Of a stretch of DNA of 64,000 bases, positions 44,815 through 56,164 are shown one piece after another. Under the pieces are notes generated by a model that saw only the letters and a program-made list of their open reading frames with translations, was not told the origin of the DNA and did no database searches. The stretch comes from Inia geoffrensis (taxonomy: Eukaryota > Chordata > Mammalia > Artiodactyla > Iniidae). The DNA lies in the NCBI GenBank assembly GCA_036417435.1, contig CM070901.1, positions 62,492,501 through 62,556,500 on the forward strand. Reading direction: 5' to 3'. A program made the position numbers and the translations under genes. Each line of letters opens with the position of its first letter. Positions within the stretch are counted from its first letter, which is position 1.

Positions 44815-44995
44815 ATGCACAGACTTGGGAACGAGGCTATTGTAGGTGTGAATCCCAGCTCCACCACTTAATAGCAGGTAAACTTAGATACAGTTTTAAC
44901 CACTCTGATCCTAAGTTAAAACTTACATACAGTTTTAACCACTCTGATCCTCAATTTCCTCATCTGTAAAATGGGATAGTATTAAATTAAAAATA
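44815..44995 (+). repeat. MIR SINE, sense, with internal tandem duplication
   Basis: 'gtgaatcccagctccaccac' and 'tttcctcatctgtaaaatgg' are MIR. In the middle, a 33-base segment at 44880-44912 recurs at 44919-44951 with one difference (repeat step 39 bp). Confidence 0.75.
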
Positions 44996-45004
44996 AGATA
45001 AAGG

Positions 45005-45205
45005 AAGTAATGTACCATCCTTACTTCAGTGCTTTCTATTACTCTTACTTTGCTTTATTTTTATCCATGGCACTTATCACCATCTGACATCAACATATCT
45101 ACATGGTTATACTTTAACATCTGTCTCCCTATCCACAAGAATGTAAGCCCCATGAAGTCAGGGACTTTGCTTGTTTACTGCAGTATCCTTGGTGCCTAGA
45201 GGCAA
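45005..45205 (+). repeat. L2 3' part, sense
   Basis: 'tccatggcacttatcaccat', 'aagaatgtaagccccatgaa' and 'gtcagggactttgcttgttt' are LINE2 3' end. It may be interrupted by the MIR that follows. Confidence 0.7.
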
Positions 45206-45206
45206 C

Positions 45207-45465
45207 AAGAGGCAGGAGAGCCTGGTGGTTAAGAACACGGGCTCCAGAACAAGGTTTCTGGGGTTTCAATACAGGGACTGCAAATTACTAGCTGTGTGGA
45301 CCTGGGAAAATTACCCAACTTCTCAGTTCCTCAGTTTTTCCACCTGCAAAATGAGGACCATAATAGAACCTCCCTCCAAGAGTTATCCCAAGGAATGAGC
45401 AGCTAATACATGTAAAGCATTTATAAGAGTGCTAGGCACACAGTAGGTATTCAAGAAATATTAAC
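45207..45465 (+). repeat. MIR SINE, sense, nearly complete
   Basis: 'gtggttaagaacacgggctc' (tRNA-like head), 'tactagctgtgtggacctgg', 'gcaaaatgaggaccataata' and 'agtgctaggcacacagtagg' give a nearly full-length MIR. 'ctagcacacagtaggtcctc' at 45556 is a further MIR/L2 end. Confidence 0.8.
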
Positions 45466-45869
45466 TATAATAATAATGGAACCTGGTATACTGCAGGTAA
45501 TGACTCAGTATTGGCTGTACAAATGATAAATATTTACAAAATTCTTGGAACTATGCCTAGCACACAGTAGGTCCTCAATGAATGATAACTTTACAAAGAG
45601 GTATGCTAGTATGTTTAATAACTGATTCTCAGAAGGCAGGAGGTGGATTTGTCCTGTTTGCTGGTGTCTCCTGTCATGGCTGATTTCAGCTACCAACCTG
45701 ACACCAGTGAACACAGATTTGGGAAGAGATGCCCAGTAACATTCTAATATAGAGAATTTCTACCGTATAGATACAATAAATACATATAATCTTGAGAACA
45801 TAGATAATAGGAAAATAATTAGGAAGTGAAGAGTTTCAAGTATTTGTTACCTTTGTTTTAATGTAATTT

Positions 45870-46077
45870 TTATTTTTTTTCTTTTGCGTTATGCAGGCCT
45901 CTCACTGTTGTGGCCTCTCCCATTGCGGAGCACAGGCTCTGGATGCACAGGCTCAGTGGCCATGGCTCATGGGCCCAGCTGCTCCACGGCATGTGGGATC
46001 TTCCCAGACTGGGGCATAAACCCATGTCCCCTGCATCAGCAGGTGGACTCTCAACCACTACGCCACCAGGGAAGCCC
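45870..46077 (-). mobile_element. CHR-family SINE, short form
   Basis: Minus-strand short CHR SINE with an interrupted A-tail on the left. 16 bp target duplications TGTTTTAATGTAATTT (45854-45869) and TGTTTCAATGTAATTT (46078-46093) differ at one base. The body has several CpG to TpG changes, suggesting it is older than the cleanest copies. Confidence 0.95.
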
Positions 46078-46093
46078 TGTTTCAATGTAATTT

Positions 46094-46828
46094 AATTGTA
46101 AGTTTGCATAATGTAATTTTAATAATTGCTGAATTTAATTTTAAATAACAGGCTCTCAAGTCTCCTGAAAATTTAACAATTGGCTTTTTTGAGCCAGTAC
46201 AAGCTAACTCCAGCACACAACTCACTGTATACATGTTATTCTTCCTACCACAAATAGGTACCCTTTCCTGGCCCCAAATAAAGAAAGAAAGAATAGCATA
46301 AATGCTTGTGCAGCAATCTAGGGCAGACCTCTCTCCCAGGCAAAGCATGGAATCAATCCTAAAGAGGAACTGAATTGATCCCCTTCTAAATACTTGACCA
46401 AACCTGGTGAAATGGTCAAGTCCTAGGCCATCGCCTTCTAAGGGACTGCCCAGACTACCTGACTGTGCTAGAATGTCAGTGTCTCAAGTACTGTGGGAAA
46501 TAAATGAGCCATTAACCTAGACTTGGTGTCTCTAGACTACATGGTCATTTAAGAGACTAGACTTTAGGGATTTGTGTACAGAAATGAATAGACAGGGCAA
46601 TGGTGAGGGTCACAGCTGTGTCAATAATCATTGTCACAGCTGTGATATGCGTATTCTCCCACTTGTCACCTTTCTTGTCCTCAGCTCTACATTCAGGAAA
46701 ACGGAAAATATGAAATCCAGAGAAAACTCGGTTTAGTCTGCGAATCTCCCTTTGCTCTACTGATTATAGTCCCCCAAAAAAGTTCCTCAACTACCCTGGG
46801 CCATCATTGTTCTGCAATGTCCTGTCAG
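46094..46828. other. No recognised feature
   Basis: Unique-looking sequence with unsupported short reverse frames. Confidence 0.45.
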
Positions 46829-46945
46829 TAGGGTGACCAGCCATCCTGATTATCCAGGGCTCTTCCAGTTTTAGCACTGCAGGCCCAGAGTCTCAGGAAA
46901 TCCTTCAGTCCTGGGCAAACCAGGACAGCTGTTCACTCTCACTCT
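46829..46945. repeat. DNA-transposon-like remnant
   Basis: 'gtagggtgaccagccatcct' at the left and 'cagtcctgggcaaaccagga' at the right look like parts of a known mammalian short repeat starting AGGGTGACCA. Family unassigned. Confidence 0.4.
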
Positions 46946-47076
46946 TGGCCCTCAAGGCCAGGATTCCTGTGGCTTTCAGTCTGCCAGGAGAGCCTCAGAC
47001 AATGATTCTAGAGACAAAGGCTGTGAAGTAGGAGCATGCATAGATCCAAGAGGCCAAGTATTAGAAGTCAGGGCGT

Positions 47077-47170
47077 CTTAGTCAATTCGGGCTGCTGTGC
47101 AGAATTTCACAGACAACATTTATTTTTCACGGTTCTGAAAGTTAGATGTCCAAGATCGAGGCACAGAGAC
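47077..47170 (-). mobile_element. MLT1-like LTR fragment, antisense
   Basis: 'tcttagtcaattcgggctgc' and 'atttttcacggttctgaaag' match the antisense start of an MLT1-type LTR; the rest is not recognisable. Confidence 0.5.
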
Positions 47171-48030
47171 TGGGAAATATAGAGTAGCTGGGCAGCCATA
47201 CGCCCAACACGACAGCAAGGCAGACTTCTCCAACATATGTACATCATTGGGAAGAGCTGTGATCCTAACGCCTGAGGTGTGTAGGGCAGAACTTCAGATA
47301 CACAATAACTGGATAAACCAGAACTAGGTTAATAAGTCTGCCTCAAACCAGTGATTTCCAACCAGCAAATTATCACTGCTAAGTAGAAAAGTGACTCTGC
47401 CCTTCCCTCTCCAAAATCTACAGAGATCTCCTAGGCTCCTTCATGACTGCCTTCCCTGCATCCTGTCCAACCATCAGGGACTCAACCTGTCAAACCGCAC
47501 ACAACTCATCTCAACACTTCATGTGCCTGGAATCACAGTCCCCATCAGGGAATGGAAGACTCTGAAGAAAATAAAAGTGTCGTCTCATTAGAGAGACTTT
47601 GGGATTCCATACTGGACTCAGAGATCAGAGCTTCTCCCAGCAGTACCAGCTAACCCCTCAGTGTTGCATGTCCCAGGAGGTGCTTAGCATTTTTCTGTTC
47701 TCTTAGGTTCCTCTTTGCCCTCCTCTTACACTTGTAGACAACAGAAGTAGCATGTGAGCAGTTCAGTTGTTCCTAACTGTTAAAAATATCGCTTCGGAGA
47801 CTCCTTGTTTTCCTACCGTTGTTGCACCCACAGAATAAAGGAAGCATAGGCCCAGTGCCACCTTTCAATGGGTCATCAATGCCTCATTTTCCATGCCAGG
47901 GAGGAGACTGTGCTGAGATGGGCGTTATGTTTGTTAATAAATTAGTTAAACAAGCATGTGCCAGGCACTGTCCTAAGTGCTGGGAAGAGAGTGATAAATA
48001 AGACATATATATTTTTTGTGTCTCATATTG
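47171..48030. other. No clear feature; MIR/L2 scrap at 47950
   Basis: Unique-looking sequence except 'catgtgccaggcactgtcct' (about 47955-47974), an antisense MIR/L2-like phrase. No supported gene. Confidence 0.4.
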
Positions 48031-48810
48031 CCCATCTCCAACCCACATAGCGGCAGTGTGCTTTTTCTGAAACATAAACCAAGTTTCATCACTCCCTTGA
48101 TCAGCCAGATCATCTCTTCAGCATCATCTTCAGGTCATTAAAAACAGACAAGCCAAGTGGGGAAAGATCTGTGATGTGAGATTTAGCAATGTTGGTGTGC
48201 CATGGTCCCAGCCCCAGGAGAGCATCCTTAAATGCAGTAATAGCTTGCTGGCATGTGCAGAAGCCATATGAAGAGAGATATGAGTGTGCAAAACTAGGTC
48301 CTCAGCCCAGAGAGGCGAAGGGCTCCTCAGGGGCTGTTCGAAATGTGTTTCTCTCCAACAGCGCCTCATCATAACGTGGGTCTTCTCACTCCCTGCTTCA
48401 CACTCCTCCCTACCAGCAACTCTTTTCCCTGTCAAGTCCCCAGGTGCATCCTTCTAAAGGTGATCACACACTCTCTAAGACACTGCACAGACCTAAAAGC
48501 AGCTTGGTTTGCTAGGGACCTCTGAAAGACACCCAACAATCTTGTGTATTCCCCTGGAACCTGCCACCTCTTCACCGAAGGCAATTCCTTCATTTCTCCT
48601 GAGATCAGGCTCAAAAAGCCACTCCCTCCAGGAAGCACTCCCAAATTTACCTCCCCACCCACCATCTCTAATAATTTATATTACTCCGTCACCTTCTAGC
48701 AGTATTGTAAGTTTTGTGTTCAGTTTTGATCGTGTCATTTTCCACTTGTTGATATGTCCTTGTGACAACAGATTCTTTGTCTTTTATCCAAAGCCTGTAG
48801 AATCAAATGT
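48031..48810 (+). repeat. L2-like pieces, sense
   Basis: 'accaagtttcatcactccct' (about 48079) and, further on, 'gcaattccttcatttctcct', 'ctccaggaagcactcccaaa' and 'caacagattctttgtctttt' follow LINE2 order. Separation suggests at least two fragments with unassigned sequence (about 48150-48370) between. Confidence 0.5.
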
Positions 48811-49034
48811 ATTGTGGAATTCAGAACTTTTTTAAATTTTAGAAGAATAATAGAGCTTCTGTGGTAGCACCTATAATCAAACATATTAATATTTGTTCCA
48901 TGAAACTTGTGAATATTCACGCCAAGTGGGATACATGGAGATTATAATCAGCTTTTTATCAGTTCACGTCAGGTTTTGCCACAAATGAGTTCAGTATTTT
49001 AGAAGCATGAATATGAGCTACTAATAATAGCCAC

Positions 49035-49250
49035 CACTACTGAACCTTCCTCTGTGCTAGGCACTCTGCCCTGTGCATATAATTTCAATTAACCCACAGC
49101 AGGGCCATGGGAAGGAGGCATTGTTTTCCACATGAGAGATGAGGGAAGTGAGATACAGAGAGGGTAAGTAATTTATCCAAGGTCAAACTTCTAGAAAATA
49201 GAGGAACCAGCATTCAAACCCAAGGCTGTCTGACCATAAACTTGATGGTC
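49035..49250 (-). repeat. MIR SINE, antisense
   Basis: 'ctctgtgctaggcactctgc', 'gggaagtgagatacagagag' and 'attcaaacccaaggctgtct' are antisense MIR. Confidence 0.75.
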
Positions 49251-50050
49251 AATGGCCAGGTTTCATACCAAATGTGCTTCCTCTCATATCTCCCATGACA
49301 TACATATGCAAGATAGAACATATAAATAGTTGCCAACAATGCAAATAAACAGAAGAGCATTTAATTTTTTTATTTGTAATTCACGAGTTATATTTTCCTT
49401 CTTCTGAAAAGACCATCTAGGACGTAAAATGTCAGTTAGTTGTGTAAGGCAAGCCTCATACCTCTTGGAGTCCAGATGTGACCACAGTAGATGAAGGTAT
49501 AGCAAACATGTTATGGGTCACATCAGGAAGCACATGGGCTATACCGACCACCACATGTGTTCTCATCAGCTCACACAGCATCAATGATCAACATCTAGAA
49601 CTCAGGGGATTTCAATTCAGAGTCCAAACAGTTTCTCTAAGTGTTAAAAATATGTTTTTTAAAAAATATGTTTTTAATATTCACAATTTTTTCTCTTGAA
49701 AAATCGGATATTCCTACTATACAGTGTTTTTGTTCCTTCATTGCAATAATCAGCTGATGCTGAGTAGCAGCTTTAGGTGGGGTAAGTGTTTCCCAATTAG
49801 CAATGGTCCCCCACTTCTGCACACCTGGATTCTGAAGGAATTCGAGTTTGGGACCAATGTATCTAGCAGAGTTAACCAGTATCTGTTGGCTTGACCTGTT
49901 ATGCTCCCCAGCAGGCTGGCAGTTTGTTTAGTGATGTGAGTGATGGGTTGTGACTTGTATCTTCTATTACAAGTCAAGAACTTCCAGTAAGGATGAGACT
50001 GGAAGATCGTATTTTCAGCACCATCACAGCCACCAACACACAGCAAGAAC
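49251..50050. other. No recognised feature
   Basis: Unique-looking sequence. The 98-codon reverse frame 49750-50046 is unsupported. Confidence 0.4.
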
Positions 50051-50158
50051 GGATTGAGAGAGACAGAGAAAGAGTAGCAGAAAGGGAGGGAGAGAGGGAG
50101 GGACGGAGGGAGGGAGGGACAGAGGGAGGGAGGGAGGGAGAGAGGGAGAGAGAGAGAT
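50051..50158. repeat. Purine-rich (GGGA)n / (GA)n tract
   Basis: The + strand is almost wholly G and A for about 108 bases. Such mirror-like purine tracts can form triplex DNA in vitro. The Arg/Glu-rich open frame through it is an artefact. Confidence 0.93.
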
Positions 50159-50586
50159 CATTTACTCATGCCAGAAATAGAAAAGAAATTTGAGGTGGTG
50201 AAGGAAGCTTAAAGCACACCTGCTGGGCCAGGAGCCAGAAGGAGGCAGAAGTGGCCCAGTGTCAGCTCCCAAGAGGTAAAGTTCCTCATGTGAAGCAACC
50301 AAAACCTAGGTCACTTCTTGAACCCAGGATCCACTGCCCTTGCAAGGAAGCTGAGAAAAGCTACAACAAATTGTTGTTTGGGGTCATGGCATACATATGG
50401 TTCTGTGATCATAGTACCTACATGAAACATAGTATCACAGCAGGGCAAGGCCACAGCCACCTTTTGTGAATAACCACCAAAAAATACAAATATAATTTCT
50501 ATTTTCCTAACTAGCAGAGACATGACAGAAAGGAAAAAGATAGGTTCACCAAAAGGTAGGAAAATAAAAAATAAAAAGAGAGGGGA

Positions 50587-50785
50587 GGGCTTCCCTGGTG
50601 GCGCAGTGGTTGAGAGTCCGCCTGCCGATGCAGGGGACGCGGGTTCGTGCCCCAGTCCGGGAAGATCCCACATGCCGCAGAGTGGCTGGGCCCGTGAGCC
50701 GTGGCCACTGAGCCTGCGCGTCCCGAGCCTGTGCTCCACAACAGGAGAGGCCACAGCAGTGAGAGGCCCGTGTACCACAAAAAAA
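50587..50785 (+). mobile_element. CHR-family SINE, short form
   Basis: Plus-strand short CHR SINE with head after 'gaggggag' and an A10 tail. Purine-rich flanks (AAAAAGAGAGGGGA at 50573-50586; AAAAAGAGAGAGGGGG after the body) look like a target duplication altered by slippage. Confidence 0.92.
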
Positions 50786-50793
50786 AAGAGAGA

Positions 50794-51870
50794 GGGGGGA
50801 AATCAAGGAAGAATACACAGGAAAATTAAAAATGTATTTCCTGGGTTTTCCCAATTTCCAAGATGATCACCCAACACCCAAGTTCACCAGTTTTGTGACC
50901 TTTCTCAAGGTCAATAAAAGCACCTGCATGTAAGACCCAGCAGAGTTTACATTTGAATCTGTATGGGCAAGTGTTCCTTTTCCCACCAGTGGGAAGCCAG
51001 ATGTTTGCCCATTATTGCCTGAAGCCCATGGTGCAGGAAGCATCTACGTTCAGATCGTCAATTCCTAGCACCGAGTCCCTCACAGGGGACATCTTGTTTG
51101 TTTAGAGAACTCTCAGGGAGGCTCTCAGGAATACATAGAAGGGTAGCAGTAAAGTCCAGACAACTGATTACACCAAAGCTTGTCAAGGGCCATATGGGCA
51201 AAAGGACCTTGAACAGATCTACCCACCTGCCATCTTGTAAAGAATGAGAGTGGCTGTGGCATGTCATCTGAGAACCAGCTCCACTTCTTGTCAGATACAT
51301 GTATAACACTGGTCATTGGATTCTGAGCAAATATGCCCTCCTGTCAATATCCTAAACTGAATGGAGGCAATGATTTAATAGTCCTCTGAAAATTTCCAAA
51401 TTGTCCAGATCAGCTCAGTTTCCTGGACCTAGGAAAGAAAGCTCATCGGGTTGTGTGCCCCAGCACCCTGGGAGCTGAGGTGTTGCCAGACCACTCTCCG
51501 GGAGCCAGAAATGTAATGTAGATAAGGTAAACTGCATTGCTGTTTTGGTTTGGACCTGAGAGGCAAACATCCAATTTGAGATCATATAAATGGGTTCTGG
51601 GCCTGAATAAGCTTTTTAAATAGGATTCACTCTAGAGCAGTCTGAAAATCAGAACGCTGCACCAGCAAAATTCTGCCTATGCTTCCTGAGCTAAAAAAGA
51701 GAAGCCCCACCCCACCCAGCAAGGGGACCCATCTATACTAGACAGTACGTTTTACATTTAGAAAAGTACAGCCACAGGCTTAGGGAATGGGGAAGGATCT
51801 TATACAACTATGACTTGAATGAAGACAAACAGAATTTAAATTTGTAGTACCAATGGTTCCAAAATAAAAA
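50794..51870. other. No recognised feature
   Basis: Unique-looking, perhaps old LTR-retroelement sequence ('agatgtttgcccattattgc', about 50999), but nothing I can name. Short reverse frames near 51058-51316 are unsupported. Confidence 0.4.
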
Positions 51871-52105
51871 CAGCTAAGGTTTATTGAGCACTTACTATGT
51901 GATTGACACTGTTTCAAGAACTTAATAACTAATCAATATTACCAACTCACTATTTGCAAAGTAATAATAATAACAATCTCCCCCAAACTGTGAAGTAGGT
52001 GCTATTACTAACCCTAATTTACAGACGAGAAAACTGAATAATAGCTAGTATGTGCCAGTGTCAAGATTCAGACTTCAGATTTCTGACTCTAAAGCTCATA
52101 AGTAT
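51871..52105 (-). repeat. MIR SINE, antisense
   Basis: 'tattgagcacttactatgtg', 'tttacagacgagaaaactga' and 'gacttcagatttctgactct' are antisense MIR. Confidence 0.8.
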
Positions 52106-53554
52106 AACTGCTAATCCATCTAGGAAGTAATCTTATAAGGTATTACTCCAAAAAGATTTCAGGATCTATGAGTCTCACCTATAATAGAGCACACACCTCT
52201 TCTTCCCCCCCAATAGCTATAGTTAGCCTTGTCTGTAGTTTATAGAATTTCGCACTGTTGGAGAAGCAACATCTCAAAGAAAGAGGGATCCTTCTTCAGA
52301 CCCAGGAGGGGGACTATGATTGGTCTGGGCCACGCAGGGCTATTTCTTTTCTCTTTGCTGGCGATTGGTGGACATGTGACACAGATCCAGCCGTGAGACC
52401 TTGGCAAAATTCTGCTAGAGGTGTCTGGGGAGGGTTTTGCTCCATGATAAATAGATATATTGAGAGAGTCCACTACATTTTTCCTTTTTTGAATGTGTGT
52501 AAAGCATGATGCTAGGCGTTGAGACAATTATTTTAGGCTTGTCAGCCTATGGACAAAAAAGCCAACATACTGAGGATGGCAGAACAGAAAGATTTTTTAA
52601 AACCTGGGTTTCTGATGACAGATGGAGCCTACACATCAAACCTGGACTCCTCTGTCTCCAGATTTCTTGCTACAAGGATAGTTATACATCTTTATTTCTT
52701 AAGCCATTGGAAGGCATTATGTCACTTTGCCTCTAAATGCATCCTAACTTATATATATATCCTTTATCTATGTACATATATATGTTATAGCTATACATTT
52801 TTCACCTTTCTTTATTTCAGTTGACTTGTAGCTACGTGGTCAACTAATACCAGGCAGTCAAGGAAAGAAAGGAAATATATTTGAGCAGCAGTTTATCAAC
52901 ACTGTTTTGGAAAAAAAAAAATTCAAGACTGCTGTACTATTGTTTACCAATCCCCTACCCCAAATCTTGCTTAGCTGCATTCACCTGCAGGCTATGACTC
53001 AGCAGTAAACAGAATAAAATACATCCCCAGTTTCCTCATTAGTAAAATAAGCAATATGAACCAGGTGATCCTTAGAAAAATTTCAGCACTGACATTATAT
53101 GCTTCATGCTCTATCTATCTATCTATTAAGAAGGGTTATATTGTAATAATTTCTAGAGATGCCCTGTAAATAATGACCACATCCTTAAACACTTAATAAA
53201 ATCATAACAGTTTATCACAGTCTAAGTCCTTCCCCTCTGCAAGTCTCAGTTCCTTATCAGGAGCATGTGAAAAATGAAATGGATGCTCTTTAAGGCCCTT
53301 TCCAGCTCACACACTCTTGAATCCAGCCAGATTCTTAAATATGTAGTTCTACTCCTCATAGACTTTCTGAAAATCTTATGCAGTCAGGTCCTGATGATGT
53401 CTGAATCACACAGAAGATCTTTCTGGAGCACATATTTATGCTTAAAGTTAACTGACTCAAACTGTGACCTCCTCATTTCTCTGCTTCTCCTTGGTACCCA
53501 GCACACCATGTGGTACATGGCAAGCCCTCAGTAATTACCAGTAATCCAATAATA
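52106..53554. other. No clear feature
   Basis: 'gattggtggacatgtgacac' (about 52365) is a phrase found in some old mammalian repeats. 'tttcctcattagtaaaataa' (about 53031) is a MIR scrap. A (CTAT)n microsatellite lies at 53109-53126. Open frames are short and unsupported. Confidence 0.4.
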
Positions 53555-53665
53555 GTATCATTTTTTTTGAACGTCTACTATTTGACTGAGATTTTAAATA
53601 GAGTATCTCAACTCCTCATAATAATCCTGCAAGGGCAGTATTTTTACATCTATAACCTGAATAAA
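53555..53665 (-). repeat. MIR SINE fragment, antisense
   Basis: 'ctcataataatcctgcaagg' and neighbouring text are a partial antisense MIR. Confidence 0.5.
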
Positions 53666-54204
53666 AAACTGGGCCGCCTGTAGGCCAGTCTCAGCACGGT
53701 GCCACATCCAAAATAAACCCAAACCCAAACCCAACAACTTGAAAAGTTATGTAGGTCTTTAATGAAGTCTTGAAAGATATGGCAAAAGGGAAAATTATAT
53801 GGCAAAACATACAGCAGAAACTCCTTTTTACCCATCTTTCCTCCTAAAATCCTCCCACAGCCGCAGAAATATCCCCATCTCCATCTTCCCCAAATGTTCT
53901 AACAAAACTCCTGCCTCCTCCCCATTCTAGTTCACCCCTTCTGGGTCTATTCTGCCTCTTGGGGAGTGGTCTCATGCCCTGTGTAATTAGTTTGCCCTCA
54001 ATTAGTTTGAAAGTTTAGCCTCTCCAAGGTCGCTCTCTCCAGTTTTCCCATTGACTTGCCAAGTGCATTCTACAAGTATGGATGACACCAGCATTTGGTG
54101 CAGTCCTTTGATCCAGAGCCCATGCTCTCCCACAGCATCGTGCAATGGATGTGTACTGCTCTGTTCATGCAAAGCTGCTCTCTTTGTGTATATCCTTTAA
54201 CCAG
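53666..54204. other. No recognised feature
   Basis: Contains AAACCC three times in a row at 53715-53732, a simple repeat rather than vertebrate telomere sequence (TTAGGG). Nothing else recognised. Confidence 0.4.
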
Positions 54205-54368
54205 TGACTGCTTCAGAACCACCCAAGGAACATGTCAAAAATACAGACGTCTGGTCTGCACACAAGTCTCTCGAATCAGAGCATCCTAGAGAGAGACCCA
54301 AGATTCCACATTTTTAATAAGCTTCCCGGGTGATTCTGAGGCATAGTCAGGTTTTGAAGCACTGCCTT
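54205..54368. repeat. MER5-like DNA transposon remnant
   Basis: 'cttcagaaccacccaaggaa' and 'cttcccgggtgattctgagg' followed by 'ttttgaagcactgccttac' fit MER5-type layout. Confidence 0.65.
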
Positions 54369-55787
54369 ACACCACAAGGGCTTTAGAATTAAGCTACAGA
54401 GTCACTCATGCCCACAGGAGCAGGAATATTCTCTCAACTCCCATTCTACTATCTGGTCTTCCTGACAACATGATGTCCCAGGAACACAAGCAATCCTCAG
54501 CTTCTGAACCCTGTGAATTTCAAAAATATATTAGTCTGTGGTGGTGTGCAGCTCAGAATGCTTTCCCCAGAGAACAGGGTTGGGAGATCCCTGTGGGCCT
54601 GAGAGAGTGCTCCAAAGCTTTGCAGTTCTTTGCAAAGTGATTCTGTAAGAAAATATACACAAAACTCCCCACTGGAGCTGCCAGGAACAATTTCTCCCTG
54701 AGGTTGGGCAACAAGAGGCCAACCTTGACTGCTCTCCTTTCTGGGGGACTGGTGGCAGGAGGGGAAGGTCAGATGGTGACAGAGGGAGCCCAGAGCTCTG
54801 GTAGCTACTGGGAAAGATATCAGAAAGGTAACCCTCCACAGAAGCAGGAAGTGGGTCTCCAATTAGGAGGGGGTGCAAAACGCAAGATTTTCATAGAAAG
54901 GGCCCCCAGGAAGTGGCTTCTTTCACAGTGTCAGGGCTCTGAACTGAGAGAGGGAAAAGACATTGACTGGGCTGAAGAGGCACCTTGAGGGAGGGGAGGA
55001 GGGCTTGGGCCTCAGATCCTGCAGGAAGCAGCAGCCAGGGCCCCATGAGGATCAATCCATCAAGAGGATGGGAGGGCCAGGCCTAGCATAAGAGCAAGCC
55101 TTTTATCAAGCAAGTGCTCACTGCAGGGTTCCCTCTTCTGGGTCCTCTTCCAAGCTCTGTTCTCTTTGGAATGGACTTCAGCATCTGGAGGTTCTATATT
55201 CGATCCCTCCAAAAAATTTAGCCACCAAAGGATAAAAAAACCTCATTATAAGGTGATCTTATAAGATTCTGAAGACACTTTCAGAGTGAGGGACCGTGCA
55301 TTTTGAAACTCAATTGCATTGCATGATTGGTATCAATTACTGTCAACAAACATTTATCAAATATCTACTGATGCGCTAGGCCTGAGGAACATGTGGGCAA
55401 GAGTGAATCAATCCTTTGGCAGAGCATAGAGTACCAGAAATCAGAACACATGATCTGACAAGCATAACTGTCCTTGCAAAGCTGCTGGAACAGAAAATTT
55501 TAATACAGGTCTACTTCAGAAAAGCCAAAACATTTGTTTGCTTGAAATAAGGCTGGAAAGGTCAGTGGAATCATTGATCAAAACAGTTAATTGGTTCTGC
55601 ACACATGGGGTTAAATTCAGTGTAATCATAACATGAGTTTAGAACCAACATCAAACATGGGTATAGCCATCTGTTTCTATTTCTACACAGCTTCCACAGG
55701 ACAGTGCAACAAATCAAGGTGATTGCTTCTCTGGATGGCTACAGGGACATGCACACAGGTAAATTTTCTTTACCTAGTACCCCTCTG
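54369..55787. other. No clear feature; L2/MIR scrap
   Basis: 'caacaaacatttatcaaata' (about 55347) resembles an L2/MIR end. The overlapping reverse frames at 54497-54878 (121 and 115 codons) are shadows of each other without motifs. No gene supported. Confidence 0.4.
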
Positions 55788-56164
55788 TTTTTTTTTTTTA
55801 ACATGTTTATTGGAGTATAATTGCTTTACAATGGTGTGTTAGTTTCTGCCATATAATAAAATGAATCAGCTATACGTATACATATATCCCCATATCCCCT
55901 CCCTCTTGCATCTCCCTCACACCCCTCCTCTCCCACCTCTCTAGCTGGACACAAAGCACCGAGCTGATCTCCCTGTGCTATGTGGCTGTTTTCCACTAGC
56001 TATCTATTTTACATTTGGTAGTGTATATATCTCCATGCCACTCTTTCACTTCGTCCCAGCTTACCCTTCCCCCTCCCCGTGTCCTCAAGTCATTTTCTAA
56101 GTCTGCATCTTTATTCCTGTCCTGCCCCTAGGTTCTTCAGAAAAATTTGGGGTTTTTTTTTAGA

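Noticed and set aside
50219..50390. Processed pseudogene around the forward frame at 50251-50469
   Set aside because: No recognisable protein text, no A-tail or flanking duplication.
53715..53732. (AAACCC)3 as an interstitial telomere
   Set aside because: Vertebrate telomere repeat is TTAGGG/CCCTAA; this is a different, very short simple repeat.
54497..54878. Two overlapping ~120-codon reverse frames
   Set aside because: Different phases of one stretch; no recognisable domain, no supporting context.
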